Positions 9,092-18,020 of a stretch of 64,000 nucleotides of DNA are shown piece after piece. This DNA is from Pelagibius sp048268885 (GTDB lineage Bacteria; Pseudomonadota; Alphaproteobacteria; Kiloniellales; Kiloniellaceae). Location: assembly GCA_048268885.1 (NCBI GenBank), contig JBLWUP010000001.1, forward strand, positions 1-64,000. Direction: 5' to 3'. Numbering within the stretch: the first letter of the stretch is position 1; every line of letters begins with the position of its first letter. The notes beneath the pieces are model-generated. The model was not told the DNA's origin and did not search any database. It saw only the letters and a program-made list of their open reading frames with translations. The position numbers and the translations under genes are program-made.

Positions 9092-9880
9092 ATGCCCCCA
9101 ACCCGCCAGCTCCGATGGCCCTTCGCTTCGGTTCCTCAACTTCCGGCCCTGCCGCTCCTGATCCTGCTGATCGCCGCTGCGCCCGGCGGAGCCGCGGCGG
9201 CGGGCTTTCGCGACGGGCTCGACGCCTGGGACAAGTCGCGCTGGGTCAAGTCGCACAACTGGGCGAACGGCTGGGAAAAGAACATCACCGGCTGGCTGGG
9301 GCAGAACGTCCGCTTCCGCGAGGGCCGCATGCTGCTGCGGCTGACCGACAGCGGCGCCGCCGGGCGGCCTTATTCCTCCGGCGAGTACCAGACCCATGGG
9401 TTCTTCGGCTACGGCCGCTTCGAGGTTCGCCTGAAGTCCGTCGCCGCGCCGGGCGTGGTCACCGGGTTCTTCACCTACACCGGCCCGTCCTTCGGGGCGC
9501 CCCACCACGAGATCGACTTCGAGTTCCTCGGCAAGTCGCCGCACCAGGTGCAGCTCAACTACTACACCGACGGCGTCGGCCAGCACGGCACCGACATCGA
9601 TCTCGGTTTCGACGCCTCCAAGGACTTTCATACCTACGCCTTCGAGTGGCGGCCGGACTCGATCCGCTGGTTCGTCGACGGACGCCAGGTGCACGAGGAA
9701 ACCGGCAGCCGCGGCCCCCTGCCCTCGGTGCCCGGCAAGATCTATCTCGACCTCTGGGCCGGCAAGGACCTGGACGACTGGCTCGGCCGCTTTTCCTATC
9801 CGGGTCGCCCACTGGTGGCGGAAGTCGACTGCGTTGCCTTCCGTCCCTTGGACAGCGATGCGCCGGGGTGTCCGCACTAG
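9092..9880 (+). CDS. Secreted GH16 family glycoside hydrolase
   Basis: Predicted periplasmic or secreted endo-beta-glycanase of family GH16, the group holding licheninases and the EPS-trimming enzyme ExoK. An N-terminal signal peptide (hydrophobic LPLLILLIAAAPGGAAAA) ends near residue 37. The catalytic motif is HEIDFEF, with E140 (nucleophile), D142 and E144 (acid/base), all intact. GYGRFEVRLK and the aromatic-rich WFVDGRQVH support the jelly-roll fold. It is the only plus-strand gene in the EPS locus, which suggests separate expression and a role in cutting or sizing the polymer (inference). Substrate is unknown. Confidence 0.92.
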   Translation: MPPTRQLRWPFASVPQLPALPLLILLIAAAPGGAAAAGFRDGLDAWDKSRWVKSHNWANGWEKNITGWLGQNVRFREGRMLLRLTDSGAAGRPYSSGEYQTHGFFGYGRFEVRLKSVAAPGVVTGFFTYTGPSFGAPHHEIDFEFLGKSPHQVQLNYYTDGVGQHGTDIDLGFDASKDFHTYAFEWRPDSIRWFVDGRQVHEETGSRGPLPSVPGKIYLDLWAGKDLDDWLGRFSYPGRPLVAEVDCVAFRPLDSDAPGCPH

Positions 9881-9888
9881 CGTCATGG

Positions 9889-11034
9889 CTAGCCCACCTT
9901 CCGGCTGCTGGCCGGCAGGTCCCAGGTCTGGAACCGCTCGCCCTGGCGGGACTTCAGCAAGCCGAGCCCGGTCGCGGCCATGGCCCGCAGGATCTCCACG
10001 GCCTTGCCCAACAGCTTCGGCACAGCGGCCCGGCCGGCGGCATAGAGCAGCGCGGCCGCGCCCAGGCCCGCCGGGATCAGAAGCCCGAATCCCTGCAGCA
10101 GCAGCCACGCGCCGGCGACCAGCCCGCCGAGCGCGAGGAAGTAGATGCCGAACCAACGCAGGAGCTTGTGGGAGGCGTACTTGAATAGGTCGAGCGGCGG
10201 CAGCCGGCGCAGCCGCGGCCACAGCAGGCGGTGGCAGTTGAAGGCCTGGCAGGCGATGCGGATCTTGCGCCTGAACTCGTCGGCGCTGTCGGTCGTCGCC
10301 CGTTCGTAGGCCAGCACCGCCGGGTCGCGCAGCACGCGGTGGCCGTCGCAGAGGATCGACAGCGAGACGAACATGTCATCGATGATGTCCGGCGGCACCG
10401 CCGGGTAGAGCGCGCGGCGGACGGCAAAGAGCGCGCCGTCGGCCCCCATGGTCGAGCCGCTGCGGCTCTCCAACGCCTTGATCCGCTCTTCCAGCCGCCA
10501 GTAGAGCGATCCGGTCGCCGCCGTCGCGCCTTCATCCGCGTTGGTGTAGATCAGATGCCCGCAGACGCAGCCGACCTCCGGGTCGGCAAAGTCACGGCGC
10601 AGCGCGGCCAGGGAGTCCGGGTCGACCATGACGTTGGCGTCGGAAAAGATGACGATGTCGCCTTCCGCCGCCTGCACCAGGGCATTCATGCCGTAGCTCT
10701 TGCCGTGACGCTGCTCCGCGGCGAAGACCCTGATCCAGCTCGCCTCCGCTTCCAGCAGGGCCGCCGTGCCGTCGGCGCTGCCGTCCGAATAGGCCAGAAT
10801 TTCCAGGCCGGGCTCCGCGTCACGCAGGCGGTGCAGGTTCTCGATCTTGGCCGGCAGCACCGCCGCCTCGTTGTAGGCGCAGACTGCCAGCGACAGACGC
10901 GGCGGCGCCGTCTCCTCCTCGCCCCGTTGCAGGGGCTTCTGCGGCAGCCGCGCCAGCAGCAGCGGATAGATCGCATAGGGATAGATGACGGCCAGGAGGC
11001 AAAGGCCGGAAAGCACGAGCAGCAGGATCGACAA
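9889..11034 (-). CDS. Membrane-bound GT2 glycosyltransferase
   Basis: 381-residue processive-looking GT2 enzyme. The N-terminal membrane helix (LSILLLVLSGLCLLAVIYPY) leads into SLAVCAYNEAAVLPAKI, then IVIFSDANVMVDPDSL, GADGALFAVRR and IIDDMFVSL, followed by RRKIRIACQ in the QxxRW position. C-terminal hydrophobic helices follow (about residues 300-350). The start is TTG at 11034, with AGGGGGG about 9 bases upstream and just after the stop of the preceding gene. The open frame continues to 11271 only as a shadow of that gene. It is convergent with the GH16 gene, 8 bases apart. Confidence 0.88.
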   Translation of the reverse strand: MSILLLVLSGLCLLAVIYPYAIYPLLLARLPQKPLQRGEEETAPPRLSLAVCAYNEAAVLPAKIENLHRLRDAEPGLEILAYSDGSADGTAALLEAEASWIRVFAAEQRHGKSYGMNALVQAAEGDIVIFSDANVMVDPDSLAALRRDFADPEVGCVCGHLIYTNADEGATAATGSLYWRLEERIKALESRSGSTMGADGALFAVRRALYPAVPPDIIDDMFVSLSILCDGHRVLRDPAVLAYERATTDSADEFRRKIRIACQAFNCHRLLWPRLRRLPPLDLFKYASHKLLRWFGIYFLALGGLVAGAWLLLQGFGLLIPAGLGAAALLYAAGRAAVPKLLGKAVEILRAMAATGLGLLKSRQGERFQTWDLPASSRKVG

Positions 11035-11038
11035 GACG

Positions 11039-12304
11039 CTAGCCCCCCTGGCGTTCGGAGGCGCGGGTCTGCAGCAGGGGCGCCACCTCGCGCCGCCGGC
11101 CGGGCAGGTTGAGAACCAGCTCGCAAAGGTCCTGCGTGTCATAAAGGTCGCAGAACTCCTGGCGCGGCAGCGACAGGATGTGGGCCCGCCGGGCCACATG
11201 CTCGTCGATCGAATACCAGCGCAGGAAGGCGATGAGGTTCTCCACCTCCGGCGCCTCGAAAGTGTAACCAAGGCCGAGCTCGCGGACCTTTTCGCCGGTC
11301 TGGGTGTCGCTGGAGGTCAGAGCGACACTGCCGAAGTAGCCGCCCTCGTAGAGGCGGTTCGGCAGCAGCCATTTCGAGTTCGTGCCTTCGTCCAGGAAGT
11401 CGAAGGCCCAGGTCAGATGGACGCGGCCGTAGATCTCCGCGAGGTCCTCCGGATTGCGGTACTCGCCGCCGTAGATCATGTTCGGATGATCGGCGATCGC
11501 CGCCTGGAACACTTCCAGGCCGGTCTCCGTCGGCACGCCGCGCAGGTAGATCTCGACCTTGTCCGGCAGCGCCTCGGCAATGCGGCACAGCATGGCGAGG
11601 CTCTTGGGGCAGCGCAGCGTACCGAACCAGCCGATCACCCACTTATCCGGGGCCGCGCGCGGCGCGCAAAGCGCCGCGGGACTGTCGGCCGGGCGCTCCA
11701 CCGCGGCCGCCTGGGCGAAGCTGATCTTGTTCTCCAGCAGGAAGATGCGGCCGCTATAGCCCTGCCGGTTGCGGAAATAGTGATCGGCGAAGCCGGGCGA
11801 AGAAATGACCAGCAGGTCGCAACGCCGCAGCAGGCGCCGTTCGGCCCAGCGGAAGAAAGCCGAAACGGGGCCATTGCCCACGAAGACCCGCTGCACGTCC
11901 AGCACCTCGTAAACCAGGGGCGCGGAGGCGCCGGACAGCAGCTTCGCCGCCAGCGCCAAGGCGCACATGTCGATATTGCGGGCGTAGAAGAACTGCGCCT
12001 GGCGCAGGGCCTGCCGCCGTCTCAGCACCCGCGGCAGCGCCGCCAGCAGCGCCATCAGCCGCCGCACATAGGCGCGGTCCTGCGTGGTCCCCAGATGGAC
12101 GTTGTCCCAAAAAGGGCGGAAGCCCTTGTCGAATTTCTCGCGGCGGAAATTGAAGCCGACCACTTTGAGGCCGAGGCCGGTGAAGGCCCGTATGCGCTTG
12201 ATGACGGTGCTCTCGGCCCAGTCATGGCCGAAGAAGGCAACGGTACCGGAAAAGGCCGGCTCCTTTGCCGGCTGCGCGGCGGCGCGGGTCTCGGGTGTAC
12301 TCAC
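11039..12304 (-). CDS. GT-B glycosyltransferase, ExoL-like
   Basis: 421-residue glycosyltransferase with a GT-B layout. The N-terminal VAFFGHDWAESTVIKR and GLKVVGFNFRR segments resemble the succinoglycan transferase ExoL. The C-terminal half carries WVIGWFGTLRCPKSL, VEIYLRGVP and NRLYEGGYFGSVAL. The start is GTG at 12304, with AAGGAG about 10 bases upstream; 34 further codons are open to 12406 but lack a ribosome site. It is the first gene of a two-gene minus-strand unit. Assignment to ExoL is by recollection of motifs, not by alignment. Confidence 0.8.
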   Translation of the reverse strand: MSTPETRAAAQPAKEPAFSGTVAFFGHDWAESTVIKRIRAFTGLGLKVVGFNFRREKFDKGFRPFWDNVHLGTTQDRAYVRRLMALLAALPRVLRRRQALRQAQFFYARNIDMCALALAAKLLSGASAPLVYEVLDVQRVFVGNGPVSAFFRWAERRLLRRCDLLVISSPGFADHYFRNRQGYSGRIFLLENKISFAQAAAVERPADSPAALCAPRAAPDKWVIGWFGTLRCPKSLAMLCRIAEALPDKVEIYLRGVPTETGLEVFQAAIADHPNMIYGGEYRNPEDLAEIYGRVHLTWAFDFLDEGTNSKWLLPNRLYEGGYFGSVALTSSDTQTGEKVRELGLGYTFEAPEVENLIAFLRWYSIDEHVARRAHILSLPRQEFCDLYDTQDLCELVLNLPGRRREVAPLLQTRASERQGG

Positions 12305-12970
12305 GCGAAGGCTTCTCCTTTGGAAGCGGAGCGATAGGGGTCTTCCAATTGACCGCGTGAGGGGGCTTCTCTTCCAAACCACCGAGGCGAGATCGCCCGC
12401 CGGCAAAGTGCCGCGCGGACGCAGACTCCAATAGGGTCCGGATTTCCGAAGATCAGGATCGCCTGTTCGACCACCACTACTGGATCACCTCACCTTGTCC
12501 GATGACGTCTGCTGTCTTTGCCGCCCCGCCACGCACACAACTACCTTGCGCCACCGGCACGTGCCGGCACCGAAAAGTGGGCTCTCCTCCCTTGATTGCG
12601 GCGCCGGGAAGTCCGGCCACACGCAGGCGGCGCTCCGGAGGCGGCGGAGAAATCTTCTACCTGCCGCCGTGGTTTTTCCGGCTCGGCCAAATCTATCGGT
12701 CTGGTTGGATCAGACCTTTTGTTTTCCAGTTCCAATGGCGGATTAGAGTCTTATCCAGATCGCCCGCCGCCGCCTGTAGCATTTGTTTGTCAGATATGTG
12801 GCTCCGTTGTGCACACTGTCGTAGTCGGCGGCAAAGCGGCGGCGACAGCGGGCGCGCTCCCCCGCCTGCGGTTGCTTCTGCGCGGGCGCTAGGCGAAAAT
12901 CCTTCCGCTCGGACCAACCTCCCGGTCGAGCGCGCACTGCCATGGCCAACAGGGGCAGCAGGTAGCAACG
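12305..12970. other. Non-coding gap between the EPS genes and the PAS gene
   Basis: About 660 bases separate two diverging genes. It should contain the promoter of the ExoL-like unit (leftward) and that of the PAS gene (rightward). Open frames exist on both strands (for example 12502-12981 plus), but their translations are Arg/Pro/Gly-rich and lack recognisable domains. I see no clear sigma-70 promoter, terminator or RNA structure. Confidence 0.5.
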
Positions 12971-13450
12971 GTGTCCTTTGAGCAGCGGCTTCGGGCCGAC
13001 GCGTTGAAAACGCTCTACGCCTATTGGCAAAGCCTGCGCCGCGGCCGCCGCGCGCCCACCCGCTCCGACATCGATCCCTCGGAGATCGTCACGGTGCTGC
13101 CCCACATCGGCATCTTCGACGTCGAGGACTCCCCGCGCCGCTATCGAATCCGGCTCATGGGGACCCGCATCGTCAGCTGGTACGGCTGCGATCTGACCGG
13201 CCGCTATCTGGATGAGATCGACTTCGGCACCGGCGAAAGCTTCACCTTCGCGATCCTCGACCAGGTGGTCGACCGCATCGTCCCGGCCCACATGACCGGC
13301 AAATACACCAAGCATGACGACCGCACGATTCGCTATGAGCGCCTCTATCTGCCGCTGTCCAGCGACGGCAGCAGGGTCGACAAGTTGATCGGCGCCGCCG
13401 TCCGCCTGCCCGCCGACGCGCCGATCTTAGGCGACGCCCTGGATATCTGA
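12971..13450 (+). CDS. PAS_5-type small sensory domain protein
   Basis: 159-residue protein of the single-domain PAS group common in Rhodospirillales (PAS_5 / DUF1488-like naming varies). It has YWQSLRRGRRAPTRSDIDP, then LPHIGIFDVED and YRIRLMGTRIVSWYG, and the C-terminal YLPLSSDGSRVDKLIGAA typical of this group. No effector domain, membrane segment or signal peptide is present. The start codon is GTG with only a weak AGCAGG upstream. A second protein of the same design lies at 32180. The ligand and partner are unknown. Confidence 0.8.
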   Translation: MSFEQRLRADALKTLYAYWQSLRRGRRAPTRSDIDPSEIVTVLPHIGIFDVEDSPRRYRIRLMGTRIVSWYGCDLTGRYLDEIDFGTGESFTFAILDQVVDRIVPAHMTGKYTKHDDRTIRYERLYLPLSSDGSRVDKLIGAAVRLPADAPILGDALDI

Positions 13451-13566
13451 GAATCCTGACGTCCAAGGCAGGTCCTTGAAGGCGGCGGTTGAGTTTCTGC
13501 CGGGCTTTTTCCCCGATAACCAATTGTTAATTTTCTGTGGCCACGCTATTAACGATTCACGGTTGA

Positions 13567-13983
13567 ATGGGCCGTGAAGCGCTGAACGGAAGGTGGGCAA
13601 GCACCTTGGCAGAATCCGGAGACTCTCGAGCCAAAGCCGCCGCGTTGAACCGCCGCGAATGGCCCCGCTACACGGCGGAGAGGAATTTTGCCTTGGCCGC
13701 CAGCATCGACGGCAAGGTCCTGCCCTGCACGGTCGCCGACGTCTCCCTGGGCGGCGCCAAGCTGATCTTCGACACGGACCTGCCCCAAGCGGCGGGCGAT
13801 GAAGACGCCACCATCGAACTCAACCACCCCGACGGCGAACCCGTTCACTGCGCGACCGTCTGGCGCAGCAACCGGGAAGTCGGCATCGTGTTCGACTTCT
13901 CCGAGGATTCCCTCGGGCTGATCTCGATCTGCCTTCGCAACATGATCGACCTGGATCGCCAACCGAGAATGCCGGCCGGCTGA
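13567..13983 (+). CDS. PilZ domain protein
   Basis: 138-residue stand-alone PilZ protein, a likely cyclic-di-GMP receptor. The binding motifs are present: RxxxR as R30-E-W-P-R34 and DxSxxG as D58-V-S-L-G-G63. The rest forms the expected beta barrel, ending with CATVWRSNREVGIVFDF. The first ATG has no good ribosome site; TTG at residue 14 follows GGAAGG and is an alternative. Cyclic-di-GMP commonly controls EPS output, so a link to the adjacent EPS locus is possible but unproven. Confidence 0.85.
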   Translation: MGREALNGRWASTLAESGDSRAKAAALNRREWPRYTAERNFALAASIDGKVLPCTVADVSLGGAKLIFDTDLPQAAGDEDATIELNHPDGEPVHCATVWRSNREVGIVFDFSEDSLGLISICLRNMIDLDRQPRMPAG

Positions 13984-14165
13984 CCCCGCCCAGCTGACGC
14001 CGCCCGGCAGCCTTGGCCGCCGCCGCGCTCTGCCGGAATGAAATCGGCCGCAACGCTCGCAAGGGTGGCCCTCGCAAGGCGATGGGCACACGAACGCATG
14101 TCGGCTGGATGAGGGAAAGTCTCGATTGTTGAGGATCCCAAAGGGGATCACTCGAAGCGGGCGGC

Positions 14166-14369
14166 CTAGTCGGAGATGACGAAGGACTTCCGTTCGCGGC
14201 GCCAGGCCGACGCAGCCGAATCGGCGTGGGGGTCGTTCGCAGGCTCCTGCTGCGCGCAGTCCTCCACGTCTTCGTCGCGCTCGCTCAGCACCTTGTTAAG
14301 GGATCGAAGCGGACGGCGAAGATAGGGACTGATAAAGGTAGCACGACTGCCCGAGCCAAATTTGTTCAC
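14166..14369 (-). CDS. Small hypothetical protein
   Basis: 67-residue protein from a GTG start. It has a conserved-looking core FISPYLRRPLRSLNKVL followed by an acidic, low-complexity tail. I recall small Rhodospirillales proteins with a similar core but can name no function. No ribosome site better than AGGGC is seen. Codon usage resembles neighbours. It could be a chance open frame. Confidence 0.4.
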   Translation of the reverse strand: MNKFGSGSRATFISPYLRRPLRSLNKVLSERDEDVEDCAQQEPANDPHADSAASAWRRERKSFVISD

Positions 14370-14587
14370 TTGGCGTGCCCTGTAAAACTGCGCGGTATCT
14401 GACGGTTGAGAAGGATGCTCGCACCGGCCCCTCACCCTGTCAACGAAGCGCCCAGCCGCCAGCCTGTGGAACTTGGGGACAACTCAAATTCAACTTTAGC
14501 TTCAATGGTTAAGTTGACGCCCGCCGCCATCGCGAGGGGACGCGCGGCCTCCCGCCTGTACCACTTTCGCGTGAAAGGGCCTGGAAC

Positions 14588-14956
14588 CTAGCCCAGAAGC
14601 GTGCGGCGGCGCTGCGTGAGATCGTTGAGCAAGCGGTAGAGGGCCGGGCTGCCGTCCAGCCCTCCCGAGCGCAAAGCATCCCGAATCGCCGTCATAGCTT
14701 CCTGGGAAGCCACCGTTTTCGTGCCCAGGTTCGCCGCGGCAAAATTGCAGACTTCACCTGCCGTCCGCTCGGCAAACGTAGCACCGCTTTCCAGTTCCCG
14801 CGCGGCGATCTTCATCGCGTTGGCGATCAGCCGGGCGCGGTAGCGTTCGTCGCCGCCCAGCGCCGGCAGCACGACATCCAGCAACTCCCGCCGCGCCAGC
14901 CGCAGCAGCCGCGCGCCGTCGGCTTCGCCGCCGCCTTTTTCGGTCGTGTCACTCAT
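14588..14956 (-). CDS. DUF6285 protein, LvaB-like
   Basis: 122-residue helical protein of the DUF6285 group, nearly always found beside an APH-type kinase gene. In the lva pathway the small protein LvaB is needed with kinase LvaA to phosphorylate 4-hydroxyacyl-CoA; this gene occupies that place. Visible features are RLARRELLDVVLPALGG, ANAMKIAARELESG and a C-terminal LNDLTQRRR. The ATG at 14956 overlaps the kinase stop as ATGA, supporting coupled synthesis and a physical complex. Equating DUF6285 with LvaB is from memory and gene order. Confidence 0.75.
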   Translation of the reverse strand: MSDTTEKGGGEADGARLLRLARRELLDVVLPALGGDERYRARLIANAMKIAARELESGATFAERTAGEVCNFAAANLGTKTVASQEAMTAIRDALRSGGLDGSPALYRLLNDLTQRRRTLLG

Positions 14957-16011
14957 GCTTTCGTTTTCCACTCCTCCGGGCCGGTCTGACGCAGGATCTC
15001 TTCTTCCACGGCCGGCGGGTAGACGCGCCCGGTCAGCGCCAGCTCAAGCGAGTCCTCTCCGCCGCTCAAGGTGCGCTCCCCCTGCTGCAGGGCGATGACC
15101 GCCCAGCGGATGTGTGCCATGACCTCCCAGAAGGCGACGGCCTGCGGATCGACGCGGCGGCCGGAAACCGCCTCGTATTCATGGTAGAACGGCCCGCGCG
15201 GCGCGATGCCGCCGGCCTCCAGTTCCGGATGGCTGTAGCGCCAGCAGGCGGCGCAGAACCAGCCGATGTCGCTCATCGGGTCGCCCCAGTCGCAGAACTC
15301 CCAATCCAGGATGCCGGTCAGCCCGTCGTGATCGACCATGTAGTTGCCGGTTCGGAAGTCCTGATGCACCAGCACCGGCCCCTGCGGCTCCGGCAGGTGC
15401 ATCTCGCACCACCGGAGCCCCCATTCCAAGGCGAGGAAGGTCTCGCCGAGGTCGTCCAGGTAGCGGCGATAGCGGGCCACCGCCTCCAGGGCCGGGTCCG
15501 CGGAGGGCGTCCCGAGAAACGCCAGGTCGTCGCGCGGCGGCGCAATCGAATGGATGCGCGCCAGCTCCATGCCCACCCGCCCCGCGAGTTCGTCGCGGTC
15601 GCCGCCGAGGTCACTCTCCTTCATCAGACGGTGCGGCACCGCGGTGCCGGCGACCCGGCGCATGACGTAGAAGGTCTTGCCCAGCACGGCCGGGTCCTCG
15701 CAGAGCCACAGCGGCTCCGGCACGGTGACCCCGGCTTCCTGCGCGGCTTTCAGAAGGACGAATTCCTCGGCCCGGTTGCGGCTGACCGCGATGGAAGACG
15801 GCGCATCGGTGCGCAGGACGGTTTCCATCGGCCCCGCCGCGGGCCCGCCGTGCACCATCAAATCCAGCAGCCAGTTCTCCTGGATCGCACCGCCGCTCAG
15901 CGGGCTTGCATCGACAATCTCGACGGCCTTCGCCCCGGCCGCCTCGGCAAGAAAGGCCTCCAGAGGCGCCTTGCGCTCGGCGAGGCGCGACTCTTCCAAG
16001 GTAACGGTCAT
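14953..16011 (-). CDS. APH-family kinase, LvaA / ACAD10-11 kinase-domain type
   Basis: 352-residue aminoglycoside-phosphotransferase-fold kinase, predicted to phosphorylate the hydroxyl of a 4-hydroxyacyl-CoA rather than an antibiotic. Catalytic Brenner loop HQDFRTGN gives D218 and N223; the metal-binding DWE follows at D236. The N-terminal lobe has LSGGAIQENWLLD and VLRTDAPSS. The ATG at 16011 overlaps the dehydrogenase stop as ATGA; the open frame beyond this is a shadow. In vertebrate ACAD10/ACAD11 the same kinase is fused to an acyl-CoA dehydrogenase, matching this adjacency. Confidence 0.82.
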   Translation of the reverse strand: MTVTLEESRLAERKAPLEAFLAEAAGAKAVEIVDASPLSGGAIQENWLLDLMVHGGPAAGPMETVLRTDAPSSIAVSRNRAEEFVLLKAAQEAGVTVPEPLWLCEDPAVLGKTFYVMRRVAGTAVPHRLMKESDLGGDRDELAGRVGMELARIHSIAPPRDDLAFLGTPSADPALEAVARYRRYLDDLGETFLALEWGLRWCEMHLPEPQGPVLVHQDFRTGNYMVDHDGLTGILDWEFCDWGDPMSDIGWFCAACWRYSHPELEAGGIAPRGPFYHEYEAVSGRRVDPQAVAFWEVMAHIRWAVIALQQGERTLSGGEDSLELALTGRVYPPAVEEEILRQTGPEEWKTKA

Positions 16012-17204
16012 TCCCAGCCCCAGAAGTCCAAACCGTCGTTCAGGAAGGCCTTCGCCAGCACCATCTTGTGCACCTCGGAAGCGCCGTCCACCAGGCGCGC
16101 CTGGCGCGCGTAGCGGTACATCCACTCCAGCGGCGTGTCCTTCGAATAGCCCTTGGCGCCGAGCAGCTGGATCGCCGTGTCCACCGCCTTGTGCAGCGTG
16201 TCGGCCACCTGGATCTTGGCCATGGAGATCTCCTTGCGGGCGAAGTCGCCGCTGTCGAGCTTCACGGCGGCGCGCATGGTCAGCAGGCGCCCCACTTCGA
16301 TGGCCATGGCGGCCTCGCCCAGCAGCCACTGAACGCCTTCATGCTCGGCCAAAGGCATGCCGAAACTCTGGCGCTCGGCGACATGCGGCCGCGCGATCTC
16401 GAGTGCCCGCTTGGACATGCCGAGCCAGCGCATGCAATGGGTCAGACGCGCGGTGCCGAGGCGGATCTGCGTCACCTTCAGGCCGTCGCCGACGTTCATC
16501 AGCCGGTCGCTGTCGGGAACGCGCAGGTCGTTGAAGCGCAGCTCGCAGTGCCCGCCGTGCTCCTCCGGCCCCATGATGGGAATGCGGCGGACGATCTCCA
16601 GCCCCGGCGTGTCGCGATGAAAAAGGAAGGCGGTCAGCCCCTTGCGCGCGTCGTCGGAGGTGCGCACAACGGCGATGAAATGCTCCGCGGCGTCGGCCCC
16701 GGTGATGAACCACTTGTGGCCGTTCAGGACCCAGTCGTCGCCGTCGCGCCCGGCCCGGCTCAGCATCAGGCCGGGGTCGGAGCCGGCGCCCGGCATGGGC
16801 TCGGTCATCGCGAAAGCGGAGCGCAGCTTGCCGTCGACGATGGGCTGCAGCCACTTTTCCTTCTGGGCGTCGGTCGCGACCTTTTCCAGCAGGATCATGT
16901 TGCCGTCATCGGGCGCCGCGCAGTTGAACACGACCGGCCCGAAGATGGAGCGCCCCATCTCCTCGTAGCAGGCCGCCATGCCAGTGACGTTCAGGCCCTG
17001 TCCGCCCCGCGCCTGGGGCATCTGCAAAGCCCAGAGGCCGGCCTCCTTCGCCTTGACCCGCAGCGCCTCCAGCTTCGCCGGGGCGATGTTCTCATGCTCG
17101 TCGTAGGCCTTCGGGTCGGCTTCCAGCGGCATGATCTCGGTCTCGACGAAACCGCGCAGCCGTTGCCGCAGGTCCTCAACTTCAGGCGCCAGGGAAAAGT
17201 CCAT
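16008..17204 (-). CDS. Acyl-CoA dehydrogenase family protein, LvaC / ACAD11-like
   Basis: 398-residue FAD enzyme with the full acyl-CoA dehydrogenase fold. The flavin/substrate signature FAMTEPMPGAGSDP and WVLNGHKWFITGAD lie in the central beta domain. The C-terminal helical domain includes QLLGAKGYSKDTPLEWMYR and DGASEVHKMVLAKAFL. The ASEVH version differs from the usual GTSEI of beta-oxidation enzymes and resembles ACAD10/11 relatives. With the neighbouring kinase it may eliminate phosphate from a 4-phosphoacyl-CoA (inference from the lva system). Confidence 0.9.
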   Translation of the reverse strand: MDFSLAPEVEDLRQRLRGFVETEIMPLEADPKAYDEHENIAPAKLEALRVKAKEAGLWALQMPQARGGQGLNVTGMAACYEEMGRSIFGPVVFNCAAPDDGNMILLEKVATDAQKEKWLQPIVDGKLRSAFAMTEPMPGAGSDPGLMLSRAGRDGDDWVLNGHKWFITGADAAEHFIAVVRTSDDARKGLTAFLFHRDTPGLEIVRRIPIMGPEEHGGHCELRFNDLRVPDSDRLMNVGDGLKVTQIRLGTARLTHCMRWLGMSKRALEIARPHVAERQSFGMPLAEHEGVQWLLGEAAMAIEVGRLLTMRAAVKLDSGDFARKEISMAKIQVADTLHKAVDTAIQLLGAKGYSKDTPLEWMYRYARQARLVDGASEVHKMVLAKAFLNDGLDFWGWE

Positions 17205-17246
17205 TTCCGATCCTCGAAGAACTCACAAATTCACAATGCGGCTGAT

Positions 17247-18020
17247 TCATAGGGCTGCCGATTGCCCGCCGTCGATGACGATGACGCTGCCGGTGATATA
17301 GCGCGACGCTTCGGAAGCCAGCAGCAGCAACGCGCCGTCCAGATCCTCCGGCGTGCCGAAGCGGCGCAGCGGCACCCGCTTGCGCAGCGACTCGCCCGCC
17401 GCGCTGGCCAGGAAGTCACGGTTGATCTCGGTTTCGATATAGCCGGGCGCCAGGGCGTTCACACGGATCCCGTGGCGCGCCCATTCCACGGACAGCGCCC
17501 GGGTCAGGTTCACCAGCCCGCCCTTGGAGGCGCAGTAAGCCGGGATCTGCGCCGACCCGGCGAGCCCCAAGACAGAAGCCGTGTTGATGATCGAGCCGCC
17601 ATGGCCCAACCGCGTCATGTGCTCGGCGACGGCCTGGGCCATGAGCCAGGCCCCTTTCAGGTTGGTGTCGACCACCTGGTCCCAATCGCCCTCCGAGACC
17701 TCCAGCGCCGCCTTGGTGTCGGCGATGCCGGCGTTGTTCACCAGGATCGAGATCGGTCCCAGTTCCGTCTCCGCCGCCTTCACGCAGTCGGCCACCGCTG
17801 CCGGGTCGGTGACGTCGAGACGCAGCGGAATGGCGCGCCCGTCCAAGGCCGAGATCTGCTTTTCCAGCTCCACCAGGGGCTCCAGGCGGCGCGCGGCGAT
17901 GGCGACCTTGGCGCCGGCCGCCGCCAGGGTGCGGGCCGCGTGGCGTCCGAGGCCGCTGGAGGCGCCGGTGACGATGGCCGCCTTGCCGGTGAGGTCGAAG
18001 GACTGCAAGGCTTCGCTCAC
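17247..18020 (-). CDS. Short-chain dehydrogenase/reductase, LvaD-like candidate
   Basis: 257-residue classical SDR. The cofactor motif TGASSGLG is at 18-25, NNAG at 95-98, and the catalytic residues are S149, Y162 and K166 (AYCASKGG). APGYIETEIN near 205 is typical. It likely interconverts a keto- and a hydroxyacyl group using NAD(P)H; in an lva-type pathway it would reduce a 4-ketoacyl-CoA. Its ATG overlaps the ligase stop by ATGA, and the dehydrogenase follows after 42 bases. Confidence 0.88.
   Translation of the reverse strand: MSEALQSFDLTGKAAIVTGASSGLGRHAARTLAAAGAKVAIAARRLEPLVELEKQISALDGRAIPLRLDVTDPAAVADCVKAAETELGPISILVNNAGIADTKAALEVSEGDWDQVVDTNLKGAWLMAQAVAEHMTRLGHGGSIINTASVLGLAGSAQIPAYCASKGGLVNLTRALSVEWARHGIRVNALAPGYIETEINRDFLASAAGESLRKRVPLRRFGTPEDLDGALLLLASEASRYITGSVIVIDGGQSAAL

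Noticed and set aside
12502..12981. Small protein gene before the PAS gene
   Set aside because: Arg/Pro/Ser-rich translation with no ribosome site, overlapping the PAS start; likely chance.
14406..14591. 60-codon frame upstream of the DUF6285 gene
   Set aside because: No ribosome site and no coding-like composition; it overlaps the end of the operon on the other strand.
14953..16011. Antibiotic resistance by an aminoglycoside phosphotransferase
   Set aside because: The gene has the APH fold but sits in a fatty-acid operon beside an ACAD11-like gene, so an acyl-CoA kinase role is more likely.
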